Of a DNA stretch of 64,000 nucleotides, positions 1-11,651 are shown in pieces. The stretch covers positions 29,190,714-29,254,713 of the forward strand of contig CM049320.1 in the NCBI GenBank assembly GCA_026874595.1. Direction: 5' to 3'. This stretch comes from Sipunculus nudus (taxonomy: Eukaryota; Annelida; Sipuncula; Golfingiida; Sipunculidae). A program made the position numbers and the translations under genes. Each line of letters begins with the position of its first letter. The stretch's first letter is position 1. The notes beneath the pieces are model-generated. The model ran no database searches. It was not told where the DNA came from and saw nothing but the letters and a program-made list of their open reading frames with translations.

Positions 1-179
1 ACTCTAATAAATATGATGTCACTTGTGTTAATGCATTGCAGTCAATATATTCATTCACTGTAACTCAATATTATGTTGTTAAATGTGTGTCATTCATTTA
101 CTGTAATTCAATATGTCATAAATTAAAAGTCATTGTATTAATTAAATTCAGCATCTGGTGGTCAGTGTGTTTCACTTAC

Positions 180-3100
180 ATTGGTGTCATTATACTCTGA
201 GTTGCCTCCGTCGATGATAATGTCTCCTTTCTCTAGCAGTGGCACCTGAAATTTACAATAAGTCAGCCTCATAAGATATAAAATGGCTATCAACCAGTTT
301 CTAGAATCAATTTAATTAAATTCTGATTTATAATACAGATGTCAGAATTTTCCTGTTCAAATTATATTACAAATTTAATGAAGTTCACTTAAAACAAGGG
401 ACCCATGGGTCACGGCGATCAGCTGTTATATATGATAAAAAATATGATTTGGGAAAGAGGCACATGCTTTTTTTGTGTGGTAATAAATATAAGCTTTATT
501 ATGAGTTGTTGGTGTTTAGCTTATGTATGATTTTGATAGTTTCTTTGGAGACAGGGAAGAGGACTGATTTCATTTATTTTATTAACAAATGGAGTGCTAT
601 TGTCACACAGATTTTGACTTGGCCATATAACTTATAAGCAGCACATATAATAAAAGAGTTTAACTATTTATTAAAATTTAATAACAAATATTGTGCCAAT
701 ATAATTTTTATTAAAAAAATAAGAAAATCATATGATTTTTTAAAATAGAATAGAACTGAAATGATTATTAAAATAATATTATAGAATATATTCATGAATG
801 CATTCATTTTGAAAGTATCTGCACTGGTATTCAAATACTTTCATTTTTACCTGAATTCTCATTCTTATGCAATAAAAATTTCTAATGCAGTGCATATTCA
901 TATTCGTATTAAATACATTTGCAAAGCATTCGCACCATGTCTAGTATTTATTTAGTTTTAGCAAAACAAATATGTTGAGAATCCAGAATATACAAAATTC
1001 ACAAATTTAAATAATGATCATAAGTACCTGGTTTTATGGCTTTTATTTATATTAAAAAAAATAAATGTAATATATTCACTTTGGACTACTTTCACATAAA
1101 TATACACACCAGACACAGTAGGAATCTAGATTAATATTATCAACTGCATCTTTGTCTATCATTTATTTCCTTCATATGATCCCTAATGATTAGTAATAAA
1201 TAATATGATTTATTTTTTTATCATTAAAATTTCACTGAAAAATACCATAGGTGACTGCATGGTGTTATTTGGAATAACATTGACATTGACATTCTATCCA
1301 TCCATACAAGATTCCTACATCATCAGTAACTGCAAGTTAATTTTCTGTTACTCATCAACTAACAAATTCCTCTTCTTTTAATTTTTCTTAAATTTGTCAT
1401 AAAAAACAATACAAAATTATTAATTTATTGTTTATTGTTATGTTGTTTTTCAAAACAACTACTAGATGAGTTGGGTTGGACACCTGGATCAACTGTGGCT
1501 GGGCATTAGCTGCCTGGCTGCCCCAGTGTATGCTTCGCTCAAGCAAGCATAATCTGATGAAAGGTCAACAAGGTCAACATACAGGTGACTGAAGAGGGGC
1601 TGGATTAAGCCTGGGTCTGACATGGTCTCATAAAAACATTAATAAAAGCTACAATATTAGGCCAATTTCTTTCAGCTTTCTAAACTACAAAGATGAAATC
1701 CTTATGTGTGCATGATATGAAAATTATATCAACAGTGCTCTCAGGAAACAAACGTGCCATGGTCAAAGTTGGGCAAAATTTAAGGTACTTATTTTATATT
1801 TATACTAATAACTTATAAAATTTGAAAAATTCAGAACTAATTTTTGGTATTCAATTGAATCTTGATTAAATAATGTTACATCCCTGACAAAAAATCTCTA
1901 GCTTCAGCAATCCTCTTTTTAAGGGAGTAAATATATTTCTTGATTTTTTAAAAAGTGCATTATGTTTGGGCCCATAACTTAAAACAATTACGCAATACTG
2001 ACATCATTTCTGGCATATGCATAGCGAATGTATAGAAAAATATGTATATTATATATGATCAAAGTCAGATCAGTGGTTTTGATATTAGGTAGTCTTACAG
2101 TGTAACAATGGGTTTTTAATGGAAAAATGAAGTTTTTCATTAATATTTCGAAGGAATTAAGTCCTAGTGATCAAATTCTTGGCATGGTAGGGGATTTTGG
2201 AGACATCTAACTGTATGCTAAATTTAAGGAACTTAGAGCTGAAGCTGGGAAGCTGAGCTCTAGCAAACTGCATAACACTAGCTTGATGTAAACTTGATGT
2301 GACATGGTGCTTGAAAACTTGAATAAAATCTACAGTTTTTGATCAACTGATTTCAAATTTTTGGTGTTAACAGGCAAAATGCTAACAAAAACATGCTGTG
2401 AAAATTAAATCCACAGTACTAACTGCAAGATCAAATGTTTGCACCACCTGACTGATCATCAGTTATAATCTATCATTGTCCCAACACTATTCAGCAGTAT
2501 TTTTTTTTTAAATATTCTTTTTGTTGGAGGTAACTGCTTCCATTTTTTTATGCTAGCTTAACTCAGTTTATATACATCTGGAATTCTTTCAGACTAAATG
2601 AGAGGGCAGTATCACATGCTTCCTCTCAGTTTATATTCTGGCATTAACTGGGCCCGGTGACTGCTGCACCTGTGGGCCATGTGTTTAGTCATCCCCATGG
2701 CAGGCTCATACCACCTATGGACCCCCGAAAGGCACAATCTTTTTTGAGTGAAACCTGGCCTTGGGGCACACCCTTCCCATTAAGCCTGCAAAGCAAGCAC
2801 CCTGGGTGGGGGCCAACCTTAAAAAATCTCACTGCATTGGTTGAGATTTGAACTCAGTATCTCCCAGCTTTGAGTAGTGTGCCATATCCCTGAGCCAGAG
2901 AAGCCAGTCATCTTATTCAGTAGTATTGCTTATGTTTTGACAGAGTCACACGCTCACCTGAGTTCCTTTCTCACTATCACAATCACTTACCAGTTGATCA
3001 ATGAAAGCATCCACTGCCGACCCCGCCTTGACCAGCAGCATCACACGACGAGGTTTCTTGAGTTTCTTGACCATTTCCTGCAGAGAGTGGGCTCCAACGA

Positions 3101-3381
3101 TCTTTGTTCCCTTGGCTTCATTTGCAAGGAATCTGTCAACTTTTTCTACAGTACGGTTGAATGCACAGACCTGTAGAATATGACACAGAATTATGAGTGA
3201 ATTACTTACTTTATATCCCTTAATATTAATATGAAAATCTTAAATTTACATATTTTTGTTTCTTAAGTTTATTTTAAATCATGAATTGTCTGACATATAC
3301 ATGGAATTACAAGATCAAGAAAGTCTGATTTATTACAAATTACAGGTTTATTTATAATACAAGTTAGGTCTACATATATAG

Positions 3382-3478
<97 letters not shown>

Positions 3479-6400
3479 CTACAAAACCTTTGCAGCAAAT
3501 TTATAAGTATAAGATGCATAAGAAGATATATCTGAAACAGTTAAGAAATTTCCTATCAACCTGAAATAAAAAATCTGCTAAGTCAAACTTATGGACAGAA
3601 AACTTTTGATTTCAAATTTAAACCAAAGCAGGAAACAATTAGACCTTATAATAGTTTTATTAACAATTTATTAAAAAATTAAAGTTTATGACCTGACACA
3701 GAGGGTATTAACCAACCCAAAATCATATGGGGTGGAGAAAATATAGTTTTACAATATCCTCACTTGATAATATACAAAACACCACACTAATCATCAATGT
3801 TAAACATAAACCTTCTGTCCTTTCTTTATCCACTTGAAACTATTTTATGCTTTGAAATATAACATGTAACTGGAAGCATACATGTGTATCATCTTTCTCA
3901 CTATCGAGAAGATTCTTGCTTGAAAGGAAGCACCTTTGACTTCCCCTCATATAGTCTAAATTCAGTTGTATTGTTCCATGTATGGCTTCTAATACCCTGT
4001 GTCAGGTCACTTTAACAAATGACCTTTCTCTGCTCATATAAAAGGACTGAACACTCAGTGTCAATCAATGTCAATATCTGTACCACACATGGCGAGAATA
4101 CTGAGAAGGGTCGGTTGTAATACATATTTTTACTCTCTTAATTTGGGAATGTTAATTTACTTAGCCAGTTCCCTTGGGAAGTTTGTAAGAACCACAAGTT
4201 TGTATTGGATAAATAAACAAAAACCTATACTCGCACATTACCAGAACTGCAATATGGTTACTGCTAGGATATCTAAAAGATTAAGCAAACGCCCCAGTGG
4301 AGCGAAGATGGTGTGCACAGAATAAACCGACTCTTCTTGATGCTCATGTCCTAGGAGGGAGATTCACCAGGCTACTCCCAGTTTAAAACTAGCTGCAGAA
4401 AGCAGGATATTAAAAAACTTTGCGATTGGCCAGTTGGGTCATGGCATCTCTTGATTGACAGGCAGTCATGGAGGTCCTGCCCCTGGCCAACCAAAGGTTA
4501 ATTAGTGCAAAAGTCAGCATCATGCAGAGCAGGATGCTACAACATGTTTATGTACATTGTCCTAATACTATCTATTTTTATACAAGAAAATAAGTTTATG
4601 AGAAGTAACATTTTTTTGGACTTACCACAAAACCATGATCATTCATGTTCAGAATCAGGTTCTGTCCCATGACTGCAAGCCCGATAAGGGCAATGTCTGC
4701 TCTGTAATGATAAAGAAAACCTTCATTTCAACTTGCAAATGCAAATTAAAAATCATAAGGGGTATATGAATATCTTTTCATGAAAATGACATGCTCACAA
4801 AAGATCACCTATGACAATTCACAAAACTTGAGTTTCTAGAAGATAACAAGTTCTTCAGAATAATGAAACTATACATCACATTTTTCCTGGAATAGAAACA
4901 AGTGTTTTTGAGTGTGACTATATAAGAATACATGATGGTTTCTAGAATATCTTTGCTTGCCCCCTGGGCATGCTGGTGGCTGGATCAGCTCCCTGCTAGG
5001 CTTAATGGCATCATCCTCTTCAGCTCCAATTAAATTTAGGCCTAGGGAGGGCCCAGGGAATGGGTCTCATACCCTTCCAACTGGAGCGCTCAAAGGACTT
5101 AATACATCTCCAGTTAGTCAATCAGGTTCTTCCTGGGCTGCCTTAGAATTGGGTAACTGTGAAATCTAGAGTGTTATACTTTTAAAGGAGACTTGTCAAG
5201 ACCTGCTGGATATCAAAACTATGACTAGCATATACAAAAGCTGCTTTGCCAAGTTTATGCAAGTACAGAAGAGCATCGATCCGAGCGGAGTCAATCCAAA
5301 AAAATATAGTTTATCCAAAACTGAAAACTGAAAACCAAAATTTTGACCATTAATCTGAAATCCAAACAATGAAAAATATTAAACAATGAAATGATATCCA
5401 AGGGCCAGTCAGCCATGTTTTACATGATAATATGATTAAATTGATGTAAAAGACCTGAAAAAATGCTGTTGCCAACATTATTTTTGAACTAGCTTGATAA
5501 ATTTATGTTACAGTATGTCACTCTGGTATTGGTACATTCTGGTGCTGGACGGCAGGTTGGCAATCATCATAAATCATGTGGAACTGTTTATTCCGAAGAC
5601 CATTTATCCAAACAATAATCTCGTTTCCAAGATTTTTGGATAAAGGACGCTCAAATTTACATAGAGTATAGATAGAAATTGACAAAAATTCAGGTAAGTT
5701 AATGACTTTAGGCCTAACCCCACTAAGTAGAAAAGGTTTTACTGCTTCAAATATGGCACAGACATGAAAAACTGACAAAACCTTAGAAAGGAAATTATAC
5801 ATACATACATACCATACATACATACACACATACATAGAGCACATATTATTTCAGGAGTAATCTGTCAATATTTAATAAATTTGCCATAAACTACCCATGC
5901 CATTTCATGTTTACCTAGAAGATTCTTGTTTTACTTACAAACTATTTAATTGGTTCTTTATAATTTATTCAATAGAATACAGAGTAAGCTTATCCATGTG
6001 GGGAGAATAAATAGGATTTAGACGACACAGTTGGGGAGGATGAATTGGAATTTGTCAGTACATGTTGGAATAATGTATTGGATTTGTTTGGTCCATGTCC
6101 TTCGAGGCCCACACCTGGATCCAAGTTATAAGTGGACAGGTTTGTCGCTCATGTTTGTCAAGCGTTTGTAACATGAAATATTAATCAATAAGGACAGGAT
6201 ACAGGTAATTAAATCTGATCAATACAAATCACAGACGCTCTGATAATGCCCCTTACCTACTAAATATACAGAAATCTAAATTATACACCGCCATCAGGTG
6301 ACCATAACGGCAGTTCCTCTGTCAGTTCTTATCCACAAACCTGAACTCTTAACTGCAGTTCCTGGAACATTTCACTGTTAACTGCCATATTTCATGTTTT

Positions 6401-9400
6401 ATGTTACACACAATTTATACTGAAATACTTCATCCTCAATCCGGTGACTTTGCTACTACTCGTATTACGAATTATTGTATGACTGTTCAGCACAATCAGT
6501 TCATATCTTGGATAGAGTTAAGTACATATATATATATATATATATATATGTGTGTATGTGTAATATTAAGGAACCGTTCAATTATTCAATATTTATATTT
6601 ATAAAATATTACACACACAATGGACTACCTGGTTTTACATTTTTCTCTGATGAAAAATTTCTCTATGTAAGCACATCGGTATTATATGTATTTTCTAATA
6701 TTTATGGAGTGATTATCTAGGATGCATGGTCCGATTATGAATAAAATGAAAAATTGTCAATTTTATCATTTTCAAAAGTTTCACCAGAAACTTAAAGGGA
6801 CATAATCAGGAGCAATATTATGCCTATTATTTCACACTATCAGTTCAGTTTTGTTTTATAGGAAGGTTTCCAGGCAAAACCATCCCAGCATACAGCTTCA
6901 GTACCTCACATTCAGCTGTTTAACACATTGTAATGGCTCTACTTGTTGGTAAACATAGTCCACGTGTCTCTGTTTACCATAACAAGGCAGTGTGACCAAT
7001 TTGTCTGATTGTGAGCTGACACATGATGTTCAGCCAGCGGGAAGATGTATTACACTTTTTCGGCCAAGTCAGTCAGGGCATCTCCTGATTGACACGTGTT
7101 GTTGCTGCATGATGCACATGGCCATTAGCGCTGTGTTTATGTTGCCACCTGTTATTGTGCCCAGTCCACTGTTTTTAACACTCGTTTATAAATTGGAATA
7201 AGCAGACAGTTTCAAGACAATTTTGTAGCAGGTACTTATAAGTATTTTGAAATTATAAATATGCCGAAAATATTTGCCAAATCCTCTAACAGAATATGCT
7301 GTTATGCAATACCCTGTTATGCCTTGTAGAGAGCCAATCAATTATAAATGAGATCAAACTTAAATGGGTCTACTTAATTGTTGGTTTAAGTACATAATAG
7401 TTAAAAAAAAAATAATAATGTAAAAATCAAGAGACATAAATAGATTTTTTAGTGTAATGGGTCTGCTATGTCAACAGTCCGAATATTTTGTTTTAAGTTT
7501 TGTATTTGGTGAATGTACCAAACAGTTCACAAAACAGACAGCTATCCCCCAACATTCAAAGATGGGTCTTCCACGTGGACTTAAATGATAACAGCTCTTA
7601 TCAGTATTACAGCTTGACTATCTTATCTACCACATCACATACAGTCTGGATAAGCTATCCATTCAGTGATAAAACACACATGGAGCATTTCTATACCTTG
7701 TGGTAGCATCAGTTTTAAACTGATGCAAGTACAGGGTACAAAGTCTGTACTGAAGGGGTACAGTTATTTCAAAGGTCAAAGATTATGGCATTTCAAAGTC
7801 TGACACTCTGCCTGCAAGTAAAATCATCATTTTAACAGCTATGTTTTAGAAACAACTTTAAAAACACAAGAACTAAAAACCATTGCTGGTGAAAAAATCA
7901 TTTAAAATCAAATATTGTGTTTATGACAGAGAAACTTATGTAATCTGGGGGGTAAAAATAGTAATTTATTTGACTGACCAAGACATTTTGCTCAATACTG
8001 TGTTTATGAATGAAAAGAGGACTAACTTTGAATTGCACATAAAAGTGGACTGAACTGTCTTGCTAGTGAAGCTTGCTTTTCTTGCAAAGCATTTGGAATG
8101 ACAGACATTTGCACCACCAACATGGGTTCGAATCCGGGATGGGCCAAATATTTTCCCCTGTGCATAATGTTTCCATAACACTTTCATTTGTTTTACATAA
8201 ATAAATATCTGTTTGTGCAAATCTGATTAACTTTCAGACCCAAGCAATCCTTCAAGCAATTTGCAATGGGTTGCTATTAGTGGTAAAATAAAATATCTAA
8301 TTTCTTCACCTCTCTTATTCTCCACCAGAACAAATATTTTGAAAACAACATTTCTAAAATGAATACATGTATGTATCTTGTTATATACTGATACAACATG
8401 ACCTCATAACAAACATGCATGTATGTATCTTGTTATATACTGATACAACATGACCTCATAACAAACATGCAACATTTGAGCTTGTTTACTTTAGATGTTA
8501 CTGGTACCATCTAAATAACTGAAACTTACGATACAAAAAGTTATTTATGTTAATAGTAATATTAAGGTTTCAGGAATACATGAATAAGCGTCTGTGATGC
8601 TCAAAATCTGAATCAGACGCTCGGTTCTGTGAGTCTGTGCTGGACGCACCAAATTCCTGGCTATTAGAGTCAGAGGTTCAAAGTTGGCTTTTGTAGCAGT
8701 CAGTGACCATTAACCACTACCTCAGAAACCACTTTATTGTATAAACACTGTGCTGACAACTGAACTCTAGATTTCACTCGAATAAAATAATCATACAATG
8801 ACGCTACATCTTATCATGTAATGCTACAAAAATGACGTAAAATAAAAAAAACCCACAAATTTACACACTTCACACACAAATCACCTCCCATTTGGACACG
8901 CCATATTGAAATGTGACGCACTAAAATTTTGACCTGAGCATCCAGGACTCTTCACTTTTTTCTTCCTATTGAAAGCCCTATAATATATAAATCTTTCAAT
9001 AGTTTCAGATACTCATCTGGCTGTGACTTGGCTAAACTGTGTAGGCCCAAGGTTATCAGAACCTCGTACACATGTTATGTGCATCTTCAAGTGGGATATT
9101 TTTTTTGGGGGGGGGGGTGACTTTACAACATCATTGGTTCTACTCCATTAATTCTGTATTCTGTACAAAGTTCTGCAGTAAATCACTGTGAGGAGTAGTC
9201 ACAAATATCATAAGAATGTACGGAAAGTATTCAAAATCCAACATCCTTGATCATATCCTAGGAAGTTCATTGTTAAGGTATGGCATGAATGAGGCATACA
9301 GGTATCTGTATTTCACAATGTGTGACTTCCTTGTTACCTTATTACCTGTCATATAATTTTTTATAAACTGCCATCTAGTAAATTCAAACATACCAGTAGT

Positions 9401-10041
9401 GCGTCACCTGAGAAAACCTATTCATCAATGTTATGTATTTCTGTTAGTTATTCATGTACTGCTTTTCGTGATTTGCCTTAAAACATGACAGGGCTCAACA
9501 TTACCTTTTGAAAGTACTTGCCCAATCGGGTTAGTAACATCTAGCTATTACTTGCCTTAGATAAATTTTTATTTGTCCTACAAAAATCATTGATTGTATC
9601 AAAGAACACATAGATCCCTTTTCAGGCCTTTGGGTAAAGGTTTATGTTGAACCCACTTACCCAGTCGGGACTGGGCAAGTAAGAGATGGCTTTTAGTTGC
9701 CCTACCTCTATTTTCTATAACTTTCACTTACCCAAGGCAAGCAGTTAAAAATAATGTCAAGCCCTACATGACCTTTGGTCAAAATTAAAGCATGTTTCTA
9801 AATTCACTTTTTTCCTTAGCCCAACTGAAATATCTAAATAAATTTAAATGATTTTTCTACGTTTGTTAAACTCTACTTTGGTGTTTTCCTTTTGTGAAAG
9901 CTCATAATATTCATTTTATTCAGTCCAAGTTATAACTGGAGCTCTGCTGTGACAAACAGGTAATATTGTTTTTCTGAAAACCAGATCTACATTTGGCAAT
10001 ATGCTTTTAATCGTCCTAAGTTTTGCAAACTGTTAGCTGTC

Positions 10042-10097
<56 letters not shown>

Positions 10098-10761
10098 TCA
10101 TATACTAAATCTTTATCAGTTTATCTGTGCTTTTAAATGGTGATATTTATATTTGTCAAAGCAAAATGAACACCTCCATCTCAGCTGGGTCTACCAACAA
10201 CTTAATAAGTTATAGTTATATAAGATATATATTATTACATATTGCACTGTTTTAGTTACATGTGGTACAGCATGCTCTGTACTAGTGCTTTAGTGCCACT
10301 AGTCTATTGAATATGAATCACTGAATGAAAAACTGCTTCATCATTACTTGGGTAATGGCCCATATCACTCTACATCTGTACCGGTACGTCTTATTCTTCC
10401 TGTTTTATATAATCATTTATATATTTGATTCACTATGCTGTATACTGAATATAACATCTAAGTAATAAATCCAGAAATCTCATCTGACATAAGGGGGCGT
10501 GGCATAAACCCGGCATCCCCCCCCCCCCCCCCCCCCCCCGCATGTCAGTCTTGCTTGTCGAACAGCATTGCCGGTAAATCCATGAAGGCATTATAATTAA
10601 TCTTTACTGCAATCACAATCATGGTATTAAGGGTTACAGTACAAACTGTAGGTTCAGAATTTGTTATAGTTATTATAGGCATCTGTATGTCTTATCTTTT
10701 GTTCATAATGATAATTTTGTAAAGAAAAATAAAGATAAACTCACGTTCCGTCGTCTGCCAT
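180..10761 (-). CDS. PGD: 6-phosphogluconate dehydrogenase, decarboxylating (5' four exons, partial)
   Basis: Exons on the minus strand: 10761-10745 (ATG, 17 nt), 4701-4626, 3170-2991 and 245-180. All have GT donors and AG acceptors, and the joins keep frame. The product begins [20 protein letters not shown], then [20 protein letters not shown], then [20 protein letters not shown]. This is the N-terminal NADP-binding Rossmann domain of 6PGD: the GLAVMG dinucleotide fold is near residues 13-18, the NRT segment that contacts the NADP phosphate is near 36-38, and the VKAG and GGNS segments follow. The enzyme oxidises 6-phosphogluconate to ribulose 5-phosphate, CO2 and NADPH in the cytosolic pentose phosphate pathway. 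About 113 of roughly 480 residues are here; the remaining exons lie beyond the left edge. Intron 1 is about 6 kb and carries repeats. The gene is divergent from the transposase-protease gene. No lesion is seen. Confidence 0.95.
400..411. repeat. Solo GACCCATGGGTC palindrome (element left end)
   Basis: Preceded by AAACAAGG as in full elements and followed by a degraded GATCAGCTG. Other perfect copies lie at 15964, 22227, 24564, 25381, 28135 and 36840. Here, and at 15964 and 28135, no matching right end could be assigned. Confidence 0.7.
1690..2250 (+). repeat. Dispersed repeat copy in PGD intron 3
   Basis: Collinear with 23145-23700 throughout (shared AAATTTAAGGTAC, AGTGGTTTTGATATTAGG and GGACATCTAACTG blocks); a shorter match lies at 27485-27600. 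Moderately diverged. No coding content. Confidence 0.7.
2510..2905 (-). repeat. tRNA-derived SINE (diverged copy)
   Basis: On minus the head reads GGCTTCTCTGGCTCAGGGAT (A-box TGGCTCAGGG), followed about 40 nt later by GAGTTCAAATCTC (B-box with one change). The body is shared with 51255-51700. It lies in PGD intron 3. Confidence 0.75.
3384..3478. repeat. (AT)n microsatellite
   Basis: Around 45 AT dinucleotides with one interruption, in PGD intron 2. Similar tracts lie at 10043-10094 and 41999-42054. Confidence 0.97.
8367..8470. repeat. 52-bp perfect tandem duplication
   Basis: Two adjacent copies containing TATCTTGTTATATACTGATA and ACATGACCTCATAACAAACA. Virtually identical, so recent. In PGD intron 1. 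Confidence 0.95.
9490..9765. mobile_element. Small MITE with flanking direct repeat
   Basis: The left end AGGGCTCAACATTA mirrors the right end TAATGTCAAGCCCT (12 of 14 paired). The flank ACATGAC occurs on both sides (9483-9489 and 9766-9772), a likely target-site duplication. Inside, paired blocks TTGCCCAATCGGG and CCCAGTCGGGACTGGGCAAG are near-inverted repeats. Size about 276 bp, non-coding. The TIR and TSD style suits a hAT-like MITE. Confidence 0.75.
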
Positions 10762-11263
10762 GCCTGTCGTGTGCGTCCGGTGGCGTGAGTGGGCAAAACG
10801 TTCAGGAGACCCCGTCTCTTTGGTGGTGTCCTCATTTGCATATTGGAATCCCCTCAGAAATTAGGTCAAACAGGTTGTATATTTTAGATAATGTAATGTT
10901 TCATGACCGTTCCACCAGGACTAATTTTTGCCATTCCATTTAAACCTAAAAAAATGTATATTATAAATGTAATTTTGCAATCATGACATTTGCGAAACAT
11001 TTTGATAAAAATGAGGATATCCCTAGAAAGGATTCCCTTCCTTTGAGGAAGGCACTTAATAACAAGCACCTCACCTAATATGGAGTTGCTCATTAATATG
11101 CATGAGTACATATGTGCACTACGTCACAGCTGACGTCATCGGGAATGGGTCAGACTATTTGGCGCCGTAACAGCGACAATGTGGCCGCACTCAAGCGTAA
11201 AATTCGGTTGTATTTATTGATATAGGTCTTTTTTTTTCTTTTTGAACCTTTGAGACAGCAGGG
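10762..11263. promoter_or_regulatory. Divergent promoter between PGD and the transposase-protease gene
   Basis: About 500 bp separate the two start codons, which point away from each other. On the PGD side, a CCAAT box (ATTGG at 10842-10846 on plus) and an octamer (ATTTGCAT at 10834-10841, ATGCAAAT on minus) lie 70-85 bp upstream of the PGD ATG. On the plus side there is TACGTCA at 11120-11126, a full CRE palindrome TGACGTCA at 11131-11138, and an E2F-like TTTGGCGC at 11158-11165. No TATA box was clear. Transcription start sites are not visible from sequence. Three diverged copies of the CRE-containing part occur elsewhere in the window, so this half moved with the transposase gene's 5' end. 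Confidence 0.55.
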
Positions 11264-11417
11264 ATGTCCTGGGCAGCAAAATTTGCTTGGAGAAAGGACG
11301 ACCTCAATGGTTATGTTACAAACATTGACCATGCACATGATCTTGTCAAAGCTTTTGAGCTTGACACATGTACTAAGTACAATGTAACATACCAGAGTAA
11401 ATCTTTTGGACGTACAG
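11264..11417 (+). CDS. Fusion gene exon 1 (start codon)
   Basis: It opens MSWAAKFAWRKDDLNGYVTN and ends with ACAG before the donor GTTTGT, in phase 1. The next exon at 21512 begins with the two bases that complete the codon (G+AA, Glu) and reads on as EFGGMNKKIWWCDAQ. The ATG has G at -3. The same exon, at varying decay, recurs at 25126 (+), 28772-28862 (-) and 30734-30890 (-), which supports its being a real functional unit. The 10-kb intron that follows carries the inverted pseudogene cluster. Confidence 0.72.
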
Positions 11418-11620
11418 GTTTGTAAAGAATTAAATAAGTGCATCAATATAAATTACTGTTACAAGTAATCCATACTCATATGAAAGCCGTGATCTTTCAT
11501 GATCTTGCAAACAAAGTCTAGGAATATTTGTCTAGGTTGCCAGTTTGGTTATCATTAAATTGTCAATAATTATGCCGGTGGGTTGCATCTCTTTAGTTCA
11601 GTAATCATCAGTTGAAAACA

Positions 11621-11651
<31 letters not shown>

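Noticed and set aside
8060-8160. tRNA-like B-box (GGTTCGAATCC) near 8130
   Set aside because: No convincing A-box at the right distance and no cloverleaf could be drawn. At most a SINE fragment.
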